From: Alcanivoracaceae bacterium
GTDB lineage: Bacteria; Pseudomonadota; Gammaproteobacteria; Xanthomonadales; Marinicellaceae
Assembly: GCA_016744455.1 (NCBI GenBank)
Contig: JADGEI010000005.1
Span: 1 to 64,000 of the forward strand
Length of the DNA stretch: 64,000 bases
Reading direction: 5' to 3'
In this document: positions 18,321 to 27,306 of the stretch, piece by piece
Position numbering within the stretch: position 1 is the first letter of the stretch
Layout of the letters: every line of letters begins with the position of its first letter
Notes under the pieces: model-generated
Told to the model about the DNA's origin: nothing
The model's input: only the letters and a program-made list of their open reading frames with translations
Database searches by the model: none
Made by a program: the position numbers and the translations under genes

Positions 18321-19007
18321 ATGAAAAACACCATACTTATTGTTGAAGACGAAACTGCCATTCGAGAAATGTTGTCTTTCTCACTCATGCAAGCAGGCTA
18401 CATATCCTTGCAAGCAAAAGATGCTATGGCAGCACTGGCAATAATAGATGATATTGCGCCAGATTTAATTATTATTGATTGGGGGTTGCCACAAATAAAT
18501 GGTTTAGAATTAGTCAATCGTATTCGTGATAACGAAGTTGTTGAAGATATTCCAATTATCATGCTCACAGCACGAGCGGAAGAAAGTGATAAAATCAAAG
18601 GTTTAGAAGCTGGTGTTGATGATTACATGACAAAACCTGTATCTATTAAAGAGTTACAAGCGCGCATAAAGGCTCAACTAAGGCGTGCCAGAGGGTTTAA
18701 AAAATCAGAAGTGATTAGCTTTGGTGGTATAAGTATGGATATGAGTGCACATAGAATCACCGTTGAAGGTAAAGAAATGGAATTGAGTATCACTGAATAT
18801 AACCTTATCCGCTTGTTTATTAAAAACCCTGAAAGGTTGTTTTCACGCGAGCAAATACTTAATCACGTATGGGGTCGTAACTCTATTGTTGAACTACGAA
18901 CAGTTGATGTCCATATATTGAGGTTGCGAAAAGCGCTTAAAGCCTTTAATAAAGACCATTGCTTAAAAACGGTTAGAGGTGCGGGTTATAAATTTATAGA
19001 AAATTAA
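18321..19007 (+). CDS. phoB: phosphate regulon response regulator PhoB
   Basis: The protein has about 228 residues. The receiver domain has the acidic pair VEDE at 8-11, phosphoacceptor Asp at about 53 (IIIDWGLP), Thr in MLTARAEE, and Lys in DYMTKPVS. The C-terminal winged-helix DNA-binding domain reads LSITEYNLIRLFIKNPERLFSREQIL and VDVHILRLRKALK. It activates promoters with Pho boxes, such as those at 4.5, 12.9 and 43.1 kb. It sits at the end of the pst operon, apart from phoR. Confidence 0.92.
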   Translation: MKNTILIVEDETAIREMLSFSLMQAGYISLQAKDAMAALAIIDDIAPDLIIIDWGLPQINGLELVNRIRDNEVVEDIPIIMLTARAEESDKIKGLEAGVDDYMTKPVSIKELQARIKAQLRRARGFKKSEVISFGGISMDMSAHRITVEGKEMELSITEYNLIRLFIKNPERLFSREQILNHVWGRNSIVELRTVDVHILRLRKALKAFNKDHCLKTVRGAGYKFIEN

Positions 19008-19050
19008 ATTAACTCAGTTATAATAGCATTTTCCTCGCCTAGTGAAAGAC

Positions 19051-19623
19051 ATGAAATCTATAGCCGTTTATTGTTCATCCAGTGACATCATCCATCAAGA
19101 TTATTTTAAAATTGCTCAACAATTAGGTAAATTGATGGCAGAAAACAAATCACAATTAGTTTACGGTGGTGGAGTCGTTGGCTTGATGGGAGAAGTGGCT
19201 CGTAGTGTCAAAGATAACGGAGGTAAAACCCTTGGAGTTGTCCCCAAAGCACTCAATATTAAAAATGTTGTGCACGATATTGATGACGAACTAATTATCA
19301 CAGATGGCATGCGCGAACGCAAAGCCATTATGGATGAGCGAGCTGATGCCTTCGTTGGCCTTCCTGGCGGTTTTGGCACATTTGAAGAAATGTTTGAAGT
19401 TCTCACCTTGAAACAACTTGGTTATCACAATAAGCCCATCGTATTTTTAAATGTGAGGGGTTACTACGATAAATTATTGGAAATGTTTGAACACATCTAC
19501 GCTGAAAAATTTGCCAAAGAACAATACCGTGTCCTTTATCATGTTTGTGAAACTGCCGAAGAAACAATTGGTTACTTAGAAAACTATCAACCACCAAACC
19601 TCCCTGACAAGTGGTTTATTTAA
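19051..19623 (+). CDS. LOG-family nucleotide phosphoribohydrolase
   Basis: The protein has about 190 residues. It carries the LOG/lysine-decarboxylase-like motif PGGFGTFEEMFEV, an N-terminal Rossmann start (IAVYCSSSD) and VYGGGVVGLMGEVA. Such enzymes release ribose 5-phosphate from nucleoside monophosphates (cytokinin-type substrates in plants), and bacterial roles vary. A GTG three codons upstream, at 19042, is an alternative start. It lies 43 bp after phoB and may be co-transcribed. A terminator follows. Confidence 0.85.
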   Translation: MKSIAVYCSSSDIIHQDYFKIAQQLGKLMAENKSQLVYGGGVVGLMGEVARSVKDNGGKTLGVVPKALNIKNVVHDIDDELIITDGMRERKAIMDERADAFVGLPGGFGTFEEMFEVLTLKQLGYHNKPIVFLNVRGYYDKLLEMFEHIYAEKFAKEQYRVLYHVCETAEETIGYLENYQPPNLPDKWFI

Positions 19624-19645
19624 AACCTAAATTTGTAAACTAAAA

Positions 19646-19677
19646 AAACCCGTTTGAACACATGTTCTAACGGGTTT
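19646..19677. terminator. bidirectional terminator between convergent genes
   Basis: Stem AAACCCGTT (19646-19654) pairs with AACGGGTTT (19669-19677). An A-run lies to the left and a T-run to the right. It serves the rightward LOG gene and the leftward peptide transporter gene. Confidence 0.85.
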
Positions 19678-19699
19678 TTTAATAAAGAATTACTGTTCT

Positions 19700-21238
19700 T
19701 TACTTAATGCCATGCATTAATTTTTTCAAAGGGAAGGAAATAATTAGCATGACCAAGGCAGCCCCCATTCCTAATTTAAACATAAACCAAAACAATTCAG
19801 TATATTTAACTAAGAAATCAGCAGCACTCATGGTCTTTGCAGTGGCTGAATCTACTGCTGCAATATTAGCAATTTTGGCAGCTAATAATTCAGATAAACC
19901 TGTGGCCAAGAACCAAGTTCCCATAGAGAATCCGACTATGTTTTTCGGTGATAGTTTAGTTACTGCTGATAACCCAACTGGAGATAAGCACAGTTCGCCA
20001 GTAGTATGTAAGAAATACATTAACACTAACCAAATTACTGCTACTTGCCCAGCTGCATTTGCCATACTAGAACCCATAATCATAGCACCAAAACCCAGTG
20101 CCACAAAAAACAAAGCTAGTGTGAATTTTAATGGAATATTTGGGTTTAAGTTGAATTTATCAAGTCTTACCCACAACCAAGCAAAGAATGGTGCAAAGAT
20201 GATTATAAACAATGCATTTAAAGATTGAAATTGAGATGCTAATATTGTTGTGCCAAATATGTTTCTATCTACCACACGATCTGCAAATAAAGTCATTGAA
20301 GTACTCGCTTGTTCAAATAGTGACCAGAAGACAATGGTTGAAGTAATTAAGACCATTAAAACAATCAATCTATCTCTTGCTACTTTCTCAACTTTTGTAA
20401 AAGCATAGAGTAGTATACCAGCAATTGCTACGACCAATAATATGTTAGCTGTGTAATGTACAACATGTTCTCTTTGAACCATAAACCACACTAATGCTAA
20501 TGATGCGATACTTATTAGATATATTAGCCACTCTTTTGATATAGGTCCAAGCACTTTTTTAGCTAAGTCAGCAGGGTTATGTGGTTCTGCATGGCCCATC
20601 AAGTGCCTTTGTCCTTTAGCAAAAGAAATCAAGCCTGCCAGCATACCAATGCCAGCTAATCCGAAACCGTAAGACCAGCCATAAGTTTCACCTAGCCAAC
20701 CACAAATAATTGTCGCAGTAAAAGCGCCTAGATTAATACCCATATAAAAAATGGTAAAACCTGAATCACGTCGAGTATCACCGTCTTCATAGAGTTTTCC
20801 AACAATGGTAGAAATGTTTGGTTTTAAAAACCCAACTCCAATAATAATAAATGATAAGGCTAAATAAAATATAGCTAATGCTCCATTGTCCCGAGTAATG
20901 GCGTCACCTACCATGGTTGCTTTTTCGCCTTCAAAAGCCATAAGAAAATGACCGATCACCAACATAATTCCGCCAAACATAACGGATTTGCGCATACCTA
21001 AATATCTATCTGAGACCATCCCACCAATAAAAGGTAAGGAATAGGCAAGACCAGCATAAGCCCCCATCACCAAATTGGCATTTGAATCAGCAAATAAATG
21101 GTATTTGACGAGATACAAAACCAATAAAGCTTTCATCCCATAAAAAGAAAATCTTTCCCACATTTCTGTGAAAAAGCATACGTAAAGTCCTTTAGGATGT
21201 CCCCAAAGTTCTTCTTGTTTCATAACAGTATCTGTCAT
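19700..21238 (-). CDS. POT-family peptide:H+ symporter
   Basis: The protein has 512 residues with about 12-14 membrane helices. The proton-coupled oligopeptide transporter signature is FFTEMWERFSFYGMKALLVLYL, in the ExxERFxYYG style. FYMGINLGAF and GELCLSPVGLSAVTKLSP are the other POT motifs. It imports di- and tripeptides with protons. A paralogue lies immediately upstream on the same strand, with a 77-bp gap. Confidence 0.9.
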   Translation of the reverse strand: MTDTVMKQEELWGHPKGLYVCFFTEMWERFSFYGMKALLVLYLVKYHLFADSNANLVMGAYAGLAYSLPFIGGMVSDRYLGMRKSVMFGGIMLVIGHFLMAFEGEKATMVGDAITRDNGALAIFYLALSFIIIGVGFLKPNISTIVGKLYEDGDTRRDSGFTIFYMGINLGAFTATIICGWLGETYGWSYGFGLAGIGMLAGLISFAKGQRHLMGHAEPHNPADLAKKVLGPISKEWLIYLISIASLALVWFMVQREHVVHYTANILLVVAIAGILLYAFTKVEKVARDRLIVLMVLITSTIVFWSLFEQASTSMTLFADRVVDRNIFGTTILASQFQSLNALFIIIFAPFFAWLWVRLDKFNLNPNIPLKFTLALFFVALGFGAMIMGSSMANAAGQVAVIWLVLMYFLHTTGELCLSPVGLSAVTKLSPKNIVGFSMGTWFLATGLSELLAAKIANIAAVDSATAKTMSAADFLVKYTELFWFMFKLGMGAALVMLIISFPLKKLMHGIK

Positions 21239-21315
21239 ATGTAAAAGTCCCCTTAAAAATAGTAAAATGTATCACACAATAATTCCCAACTTGCAGGATA
21301 AGAGTGTGTAGTTAA

Positions 21316-22875
21316 TTAATGTATGCCATGCATACGTTTTTTCAAAAATGGATTGAGTAATGCCATGATTATTCCTGCACCTACTGTAATTGCAGTAAAC
21401 AACAAGAAGAAAGTTGACAAGCTATATTCTTCGGCTATTTTATCAATAAAACTACCTGAATAACCAGCCAGTAAATTTGCAACAAGGTTTGCTAAGAACC
21501 AAATTCCAAACATCATGCTCATTAACTTTGCTGGAGCAAGTTTACTTACATAAGATAGTCCAACGGGAGAAATACATAGTTCGCCCATTGTGTGGAACCA
21601 GTAAGCAATGATTAACCACCACATTGAAACAGCCGCAGTTTGTGCACCAGATTGAATTCCACTAGCACCGTATGCTAAGAAAGCAAACCCTATACCTACA
21701 AGAACCAGACCAATTGCAAACTTAAGCGGTCCTGATGGGTTAAATTTAGTTGCCCACATTTTTGAGAATAATGGTGCAAAAGCTATTATGAAAAAAGAAT
21801 TTAATATACCAAACCAAGATGCTGGTACTTCAACTTCGTTACCACCTGTGAAATCACGAATTAACATCCATAAAGTTATTGCCCAAATTAATGCAAAACC
21901 TGCGCCTAATACAATATTTGATAAGGCATATCTATTAAATGTTTGTCTAAACAGTAGTATCAATACCCAAGTAATAATAACCAAAGGCCCAATAGTTAAA
22001 ACCAAATTTGATATAATAAATAGTGTTGCTGTGGTCCCAGTTAATAATCGCTGAGTGTAGTCTTTAGCAAAAATGGTCATTGAACCACCGGCTTGCTCAA
22101 AAGCAAACCAGAAAAATATTGTGAAAAAAGCAAGTACACTAATAACTAAAATTCTATCACGAATTACAACAGGGTTTTTTTCTTCATTAGAATCTGTCGA
22201 TTCATCTACCATTACATCTTTTGGTTTGACTCCGATATTACCAAAGATAGACTGGGCAAAATAAAATTGTGTCATACCAACAAACATGAATATCCCAGCT
22301 AAGCCAAAACCCCAGTTCCAACCAACTTTCTCGCCGATATAACCACATAGCATAATACCAAGGAAGGCCCCAGAATTTACGCCCATATAAAAAATAGTAT
22401 AGGCAGAATCTTTCTTATCGCTGCCTTTGTCATAAAGTCCACCTACAATAGTAGAAATGTTAGGTTTAAAGAAGCCATTACCTGTAATCATTAAGCCCAA
22501 TCCAAGATAGAAAAAGAACTGGGTCTCCATTGCCATGGATGCGTGACCAAGTGTCATGATAAATGCACCTAACACCACAGAAAAACGTGCACCTAGAAAT
22601 TTATCGGCTAACCAACCACCAATAATTGGTGTTCCATAAACAAGTCCCGTATAAATGCCGTATAGTTTCAAAGCATCTTCGCGAGACCAACCCCAACCAC
22701 CTTCAGTCATTTCTGTTACCAAAAATAATACCAATAATGCGCGCATTCCATAAAAACTAAAACGTTCCCACATTTCTGTAAAAAACAGGATAAATAATCC
22801 TGCTGGATGGTCTAAAACTGTGCCATGTGCGCCTGCGCCCAGTTTGTTATTTAACTCTTGTGTTGTCGTGCTCAT
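21316..22875 (-). CDS. POT-family peptide:H+ symporter, second copy
   Basis: The protein has 519 residues and the same POT signatures as its neighbour: FFTEMWERFSFYGMRALLVLFL, FYMGVNSGAF and GELCISPVGLSYVSKLAP. The C-termini of both end in K..MHGI. The sequences have diverged well beyond a recent duplication, so their peptide preferences may differ. It is the upstream gene of the pair and probably leads a two-gene transcript. Confidence 0.9.
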   Translation of the reverse strand: MSTTTQELNNKLGAGAHGTVLDHPAGLFILFFTEMWERFSFYGMRALLVLFLVTEMTEGGWGWSREDALKLYGIYTGLVYGTPIIGGWLADKFLGARFSVVLGAFIMTLGHASMAMETQFFFYLGLGLMITGNGFFKPNISTIVGGLYDKGSDKKDSAYTIFYMGVNSGAFLGIMLCGYIGEKVGWNWGFGLAGIFMFVGMTQFYFAQSIFGNIGVKPKDVMVDESTDSNEEKNPVVIRDRILVISVLAFFTIFFWFAFEQAGGSMTIFAKDYTQRLLTGTTATLFIISNLVLTIGPLVIITWVLILLFRQTFNRYALSNIVLGAGFALIWAITLWMLIRDFTGGNEVEVPASWFGILNSFFIIAFAPLFSKMWATKFNPSGPLKFAIGLVLVGIGFAFLAYGASGIQSGAQTAAVSMWWLIIAYWFHTMGELCISPVGLSYVSKLAPAKLMSMMFGIWFLANLVANLLAGYSGSFIDKIAEEYSLSTFFLLFTAITVGAGIIMALLNPFLKKRMHGIH

Positions 22876-22948
22876 GTAGTATTACTGCTCCTTAAAACTT
22901 AATTGATTTTTTCAAAGCGTATTATCATATCACAACTTTGGTTAGTGG

Positions 22949-22965
22949 GAGCTAAAATTTAGCTC
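22949..22965. repeat. 17-nt perfect palindrome
   Basis: GAGCTAAA, A, TTTAGCTC at 22949-22965 can form an 8-bp stem. It lies in the scrambled spacer after the peptide transporters, near another palindrome at 23401. It is probably a repetitive extragenic palindrome type, with no regulatory role evident. Confidence 0.6.
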
Positions 22966-22987
22966 GAAGTGGGCAGTCTGTGTAGCG

Positions 22988-23056
22988 TTAAATACTAATC
23001 TTGCCAGTGCCTTTTTTCATTAAGGCTTCAGTGGTTTGTATCGTTGTTTTAGCGAG
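22988..23056 (-). pseudogene. C-terminal fragment of a second fic gene
   Basis: Minus-strand translation gives LAKTTIQTTEALMKKGTGKISI followed by a stop. This aligns residue for residue with the end of the intact Fic protein at 23471 (LNKANRQTIEAFIEKGVWKIGA, then stop). Only about 22 codons remain. The sequence has diverged, so it is a relic of an older fic-like gene rather than a fresh copy. Confidence 0.65.
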
Positions 23057-23087
23057 TGAAAAAAACTACCGCCTTGCAATGTTTTCT

Positions 23088-23190
23088 ACAAAAGCAGCGA
23101 TAGAACATTTTACTATTAACCCGGCGGTATAATAAGACCTTGGGTCAAGAACTGGAAAGTGCTTATGTTAATGTGGTTACCATTACGCCA
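23088..23190 (+). pseudogene. duplicated fragment of the SDR gene with a small insertion
   Basis: Positions 23088-23111 are identical to 24994-25017 of the SDR gene. Positions 23134-23190 match 25021-25077 with two differences in 57 bases. Between them, GCC of the intact gene is replaced by 22 bases that include the palindromic ACTATTAACCCGGCG (23112-23126). The near-identity implies a recent copy or gene-conversion event. Confidence 0.85.
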
Positions 23191-23202
23191 TATAGGTATA
23201 TT

Positions 23203-23289
23203 ATGGGAGCTATAGGTGTTGTCACCTGTATTGGTTTGTTCTTTTATGCACGATGGATTTACTCACTGCATAAGCAACAAGCTGCTTAA
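23203..23289 (+). pseudogene. orphan C-terminal transmembrane segment
   Basis: This continues in frame from the SDR fragment. ATG 23203 opens a 28-residue peptide of a hydrophobic helix (MGAIGVVTCIGLFFYARWIY) and a short polar tail (SLHKQQAA) before a stop. It looks like the end of a membrane protein gene joined to the SDR fragment by rearrangement. I do not recognise the parent. It could also be a small membrane protein, but no ribosome binding site supports that. Confidence 0.4.
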
Positions 23290-23400
23290 AGCGTGTGCAT
23301 CAGCAGTTGACTAGCAAAACTCATTTAATCTGGTTTCCTGCTATGGAAACAAGTGTTTGAAGATTTGCCAATGAAATAAGCAAAAGAATATTTTTGTAGT

Positions 23401-23418
23401 GACGCGATTTATCGCGTC
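23401..23418. repeat. REP-like palindrome
   Basis: GACGCGAT, TT, ATCGCGTC is a perfect 8-bp inverted repeat with flanking complementarity (TGTA...TACA). It resembles widespread extragenic palindromes that carry a GACGCGAT core. It is non-coding, just downstream of the leftward fic gene end. Confidence 0.7.
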
Positions 23419-23470
23419 GTTTACAACATCATATCCAAATATAAGGTTGTACCTAATTGAGTCATCCTCC

Positions 23471-24346
23471 TTAAGCCCCAATTTTCCAAACACCCTTTTC
23501 TATAAACGCCTCGATTGTTTGCCGATTGGCCTTGTTAAGAAGGTTTGAGTGTGAATATTTGGATGTTTTGGCATATTCGGAGAGCTTGATTATTTTTTTA
23601 TCTTCCATGTAAGCCAAGCGTTTGTGATAGCTGTTGAGTAAAGCACGATTGACAATTTGTTCCATTATTTTGGTTTTGCCATTTTTATCAAATTCCTGAA
23701 AAGCTAGATAATACAAAGAACGGTCAATATATTTTATATTTATTGGTACATATCCTTCACGAATAAGCAGATAATTGTTCAGCACTCGACCAATACGTCC
23801 ATTGCCATCGACAAAGGGATGAATATGTTCAAACCGCAAATGAAATTTAGCGATTCGTTTCACCATCGTTAAATCATCTCTCACATGGTATTCAACTAGC
23901 ATTTCTTTTATTAAAGCTAAAATGTCTTTAGGGTTTGGAGCAATATGGTTGGCCACTCGGACCCACTCTTTGTCATTGCGAAACCTGCCAGCTACATTAT
24001 CTCTGATATTGCTGAGTAAGTTTTTGTGTAAAAGTAAAATAAGGTCGATTGAAATGCGCTTTTCTGAAGCTTTGTTATTGATGTATTCAACCACTCTTGC
24101 GAGATTTTTTGCTTCAAATAATTCTCGCTCATTGATGAATCTGTCTAAATCTATTTGCAATAATATTTTTTCAGTATCTTCTAAGCTTAGCGTACTATTC
24201 TCGATGGCGTTAGAATTATAAACTTGTTCAGCAACTTCGGTTTCAGAAATAAGCTGCAATAATGCCTCTTTGCCTTCGGCTAAAAGTAAAAATCTTTGCT
24301 TAAGTTGAAGAATTTGCTTTATGTTGTCATTGTCATTTTTATCCAT
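23471..24346 (-). CDS. Fic-domain protein (probable AMPylase)
   Basis: The protein has 291 residues. The Fic motif HPFVDGNGRIGR is intact, with its catalytic His. N-terminal SNAIEN fits the class II inhibitory motif (S/T)xxxE(G/N), so the enzyme should be self-inhibited. A C-terminal winged-helix-like segment (KIIKLSEYAKTSKYSHSNLLNKANRQTIEAF) resembles the DNA-binding tail of Fic/DOC proteins. It transfers AMP or another nucleotide to a protein target that cannot be deduced here. No antitoxin gene is adjacent. A divergent C-terminal relic lies 0.4 kb away. Confidence 0.9.
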   Translation of the reverse strand: MDKNDNDNIKQILQLKQRFLLLAEGKEALLQLISETEVAEQVYNSNAIENSTLSLEDTEKILLQIDLDRFINERELFEAKNLARVVEYINNKASEKRISIDLILLLHKNLLSNIRDNVAGRFRNDKEWVRVANHIAPNPKDILALIKEMLVEYHVRDDLTMVKRIAKFHLRFEHIHPFVDGNGRIGRVLNNYLLIREGYVPINIKYIDRSLYYLAFQEFDKNGKTKIMEQIVNRALLNSYHKRLAYMEDKKIIKLSEYAKTSKYSHSNLLNKANRQTIEAFIEKGVWKIGA

Positions 24347-24513
24347 GAGTTAACAATAGTGTTTATTCACCAATAAATCAAAATAATCGTGAATTAAAGG
24401 TAAAAAAACACTAATTTAACGAAATATATCATTAAATAGTGAATAGATTGATTGTGGTTAAGTTGGAATATAAAACATTTGTAATTTCACAAACAAAACA
24501 TTAAAATCTCGCC

Positions 24514-25194
24514 ATGAATAAACTTAAAGATAAAACAATTTTCCTAACAGGTGCCTGTGGAGGGTTAGGCTCAGCTCTTGCTTTAGAGCTCTGCAAACAA
24601 CAATGTAACGTTATTATTTCAGATAAAAACCCACGCTCTTTAAACCTTATGTGTGATAAAATAATTGAACAAGGTGGCAAAGAACCGATAGTGTTTCCTA
24701 TGGATTTACTTGGTGCAACACCAAATGATTTTATCAAGTTGGCAAAAAACATTGAAGAAAATATCGGTAAACTTGATGGCTTAATTCATACCGCAGCAGA
24801 ATTTAGTGGTTTGGTTGAATTTGTTAATTATCAACCCACAAATTGGCTTAAAGAAGTACAAATCAATTTGAATTCTCCAGTTTTTTTGACTCAAGCTTTG
24901 ATACCAATGATTAAGAAAACCAAAGGTTCAATAATCTTTACGGTAGAAAACATGCAGACAGTTAGTAAAGCCTATTGGGGTGCTTATGGGACAACAAAAG
25001 CAGCGATAGAACATTTTGCCAAGACTTTGGGTCAAGAACTGGAAAGTGCTCATGTTAATGTGGTTACCATTACGCCACCTCCGATGAAAACACAGTTGCG
25101 GTCAAAAGCATGGCCTGCTGAATCTGGTGTAGACTTAGTCCAACCTGAATTAGTTGTCGCTCAATACTTGGATATAATGACTAATGACAGGTAG
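24514..25194 (+). CDS. YciK-like short-chain dehydrogenase
   Basis: The protein has 226 residues. The cofactor motif is TGACGGLGSALALEL, and DLLGATPNDF and LDGLIHTAAEF resemble E. coli YciK. The catalytic Tyr and Lys are in YGTTKAAIEHFAKTL. An Asn-Leu-Asn in the QINLNSPVFLTQAL segment corresponds to the SDR helix-4 Asn. The usual catalytic Ser of 'SS' at the end of strand 5 appears replaced (IIFTVENMQ), so activity may be altered. A piece of this gene is duplicated at 23.1 kb. sppA follows 31 bp downstream. Confidence 0.8.
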   Translation: MNKLKDKTIFLTGACGGLGSALALELCKQQCNVIISDKNPRSLNLMCDKIIEQGGKEPIVFPMDLLGATPNDFIKLAKNIEENIGKLDGLIHTAAEFSGLVEFVNYQPTNWLKEVQINLNSPVFLTQALIPMIKKTKGSIIFTVENMQTVSKAYWGAYGTTKAAIEHFAKTLGQELESAHVNVVTITPPPMKTQLRSKAWPAESGVDLVQPELVVAQYLDIMTNDR

Positions 25195-25225
25195 TAATTT
25201 ACCTTTTTGGACTTATAATTAAAGC

Positions 25226-27088
25226 ATGAATACACAAACTCAAAAATCCTTTTTAAGGAAATTAATCGAATTTATTCCAAATACTTTGGTTAAGTTAGCA
25301 AACTTTACTAGACATTTGATATTACTTCTTATCCTTTATGTTGTTCTTTCCCTCTTTGTATTTACAGACGATATCGAATTAAAACCTCATTCTGCATTAT
25401 TAATTGCTCCTAATGGTTTTGTTGTAAATCAATTTAGCGGCACACCCTCTGAAAAATTTATTAGTCAACTTCAAGGTTCCGATGTTCCAGAAACTCAAAT
25501 GCGTGATTTACTTATGGCCATTGATGGGGCAGCTAGTGACGAACGTATCGATGTACTGGTATTGAGCCCTGATTTAATGTGGGGAATCGGGTTGGCGGAT
25601 TTACAAGAATTGGATGATGCGGTGAACCGTTTTAGGGAAACATCCAAAAAACCTGTTATTGCAATTGCTGAAAACATGAGCCAAAACCAATATTATTTTG
25701 CTAATTTAGCCGATGAAATAATACTCGACCCACAAGCTTTTATGTTTTTTCAGGGTTATGGTAGTTACCGTAACTATTTTAAGGATGGATTGGATAAATT
25801 AGGAGTTGATGTACATTTGTTTAGAGTTGGTGAATACAAATCAGCGGCAGAACCTTACATCAGAAACGACATGTCGCTAGAGGCTAAAGAGTCTGCACTG
25901 CATTACATGAATGATCTGTGGAATACCTACAGGCAAGGTATTGTTGAGAAACGTAATATAACTAGTGAAGATTTTAATGCAATAATTAATGATCAAGCCA
26001 GCTTATTAAAAGATTCTCAAGGCGACATGGCGAGTATGTATAAAAAAGCCGGATTAATAGATCAAATAAAAAACCAGCATTTTAAAAATAAATACATTGC
26101 AGGTTTAAGTGCATTAGGTGAGCATCAGCAAGGTTATCGCCGCATAAATATGTATGATTATTTATCAGTTTTACAGCAAGAACAAAATAAAGAAAAAACC
26201 AATAAAATAGCAGTGGTAGTTGCAGAAGGTACTATATTAAATGGTGAGCAAGAAGCTGGCTCAATAGGTGGTGTAAGCACCAGTTCTCTATTACGTGAAG
26301 CACGATTGGATAAGTCTGTAAAAGCCGTTGTATTAAGAGTCAACTCTGGTGGTGGAGCTGTTTTCGCATCCGAGCAGATTAGACGAGAAATTGATGCCAT
26401 TAAAGTTGCTGGTAAACCGGTTGTCGTATCCATGGGTAATGTTGCAGCTTCAGGTGGCTATTGGATATCAATGACAGCTGATAAAATTTATGCATCAGAA
26501 GCAACAATAACAGGATCAATCGGTATATTTGGCATGTTTATGACTTATCCTAAAACATTAGAAAAAATTGGTGTTCATACCGATGGAGTTGGAACATCAG
26601 ATTGGGCTGGTGCTTTTCGAACGGACAAGGAACTAAACCCTGACTTAGCAAAATTAATACAAGCCAATATTGATCACGGTTACCAACAATTTATCACAGC
26701 AGTAGCCATGGCTCGAGGATTAGAGGTTGAAATGGTAGACACCATTGCCCGTGGTCGAGTTTGGACAGCAAAACAAGCCAAAGAATTAGGCTTGATTGAT
26801 GAAATAGGTGGGTTAAATGATGCATTTGTCGATGCTGCTAACAGAGCAAATATTACCAATAATTACGAAACCATTTGGATTGAACCACAATTAACTGCAA
26901 CACAACAGTTTCTTATGTCAACCATGGCTCAAGTGAGTGATTTTATCTATATTGACTTTATCGGAAAAGAACAAAAAATGTTACAGCAAATTTTATCTCC
27001 TTTGGCAAAGTCTCTAGAGCTCATCACACACGCTAAAAAAGGAGAGGTTACTCAGTACGCTCATTGCATGTGTGACACACTATTGTAA
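25226..27088 (+). CDS. sppA: signal peptide peptidase SppA, 67-kDa type
   Basis: The protein has 620 residues with one N-terminal membrane anchor (about 27-47) and two tandem peptidase S49 domains. The catalytic Lys is expected in FRVGEYKSAAEPY of the N-terminal domain, and the nucleophile Ser in VAASGGYW of the C-terminal domain, as in E. coli SppA. It degrades cleaved signal peptides in the membrane. A hairpin terminator follows the stop. Confidence 0.93.
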   Translation: MNTQTQKSFLRKLIEFIPNTLVKLANFTRHLILLLILYVVLSLFVFTDDIELKPHSALLIAPNGFVVNQFSGTPSEKFISQLQGSDVPETQMRDLLMAIDGAASDERIDVLVLSPDLMWGIGLADLQELDDAVNRFRETSKKPVIAIAENMSQNQYYFANLADEIILDPQAFMFFQGYGSYRNYFKDGLDKLGVDVHLFRVGEYKSAAEPYIRNDMSLEAKESALHYMNDLWNTYRQGIVEKRNITSEDFNAIINDQASLLKDSQGDMASMYKKAGLIDQIKNQHFKNKYIAGLSALGEHQQGYRRINMYDYLSVLQQEQNKEKTNKIAVVVAEGTILNGEQEAGSIGGVSTSSLLREARLDKSVKAVVLRVNSGGGAVFASEQIRREIDAIKVAGKPVVVSMGNVAASGGYWISMTADKIYASEATITGSIGIFGMFMTYPKTLEKIGVHTDGVGTSDWAGAFRTDKELNPDLAKLIQANIDHGYQQFITAVAMARGLEVEMVDTIARGRVWTAKQAKELGLIDEIGGLNDAFVDAANRANITNNYETIWIEPQLTATQQFLMSTMAQVSDFIYIDFIGKEQKMLQQILSPLAKSLELITHAKKGEVTQYAHCMCDTLL

Positions 27089-27098
27089 TTTAAAGCCC

Positions 27099-27129
27099 CC
27101 ATTCCCGCGAAAGCGGGTATGGTTTTTTT
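27099..27129 (+). terminator. terminator after sppA
   Basis: CCATTCCCGC (27099-27108) pairs with GCGGGTATGG (27113-27122) around a GAAA tetraloop, and T7 follows. The core resembles the common 'ATTCCCGCGAAAGCGGGAAT' extragenic repeat, so a repeat may have been recruited as a terminator. CTAGGCACG is repeated nearby (about 27129 and 27206). Confidence 0.8.
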
Positions 27130-27229
27130 CTAGGCACGTGATTTATTACTAAATCATTACAATCAATTAGAATAGCTTCCTTAAAAAATACAATAATAAA
27201 ATATTCTAGGCACGATTACTTTTGAACTA

Positions 27230-27258
27230 TTGTAATTTAGCAGTGTCTAATATATAAT
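27230..27258 (+). promoter_or_regulatory. sigma-70 promoter for rpoH
   Basis: TTGTAA (27230-27235), 17 bp, TATAAT (27253-27258). The -10 is perfect and the spacing optimal. It gives an untranslated leader of about 75 nt that contains the hairpin described next. Confidence 0.7.
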
Positions 27259-27306
27259 TCAAAAACTTATCGCTTCATAGTAAGGATAAGGTCTATATAA
27301 AATTAA

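Noticed and set aside
19700-22875. Two POT transporters as a recent tandem duplication
   Set aside because: They share family motifs but differ widely elsewhere. They are older paralogues.
23203-23289. Small membrane protein gene
   Set aside because: No ribosome binding site or promoter was seen, and the frame continues from an SDR fragment, so debris is more likely.
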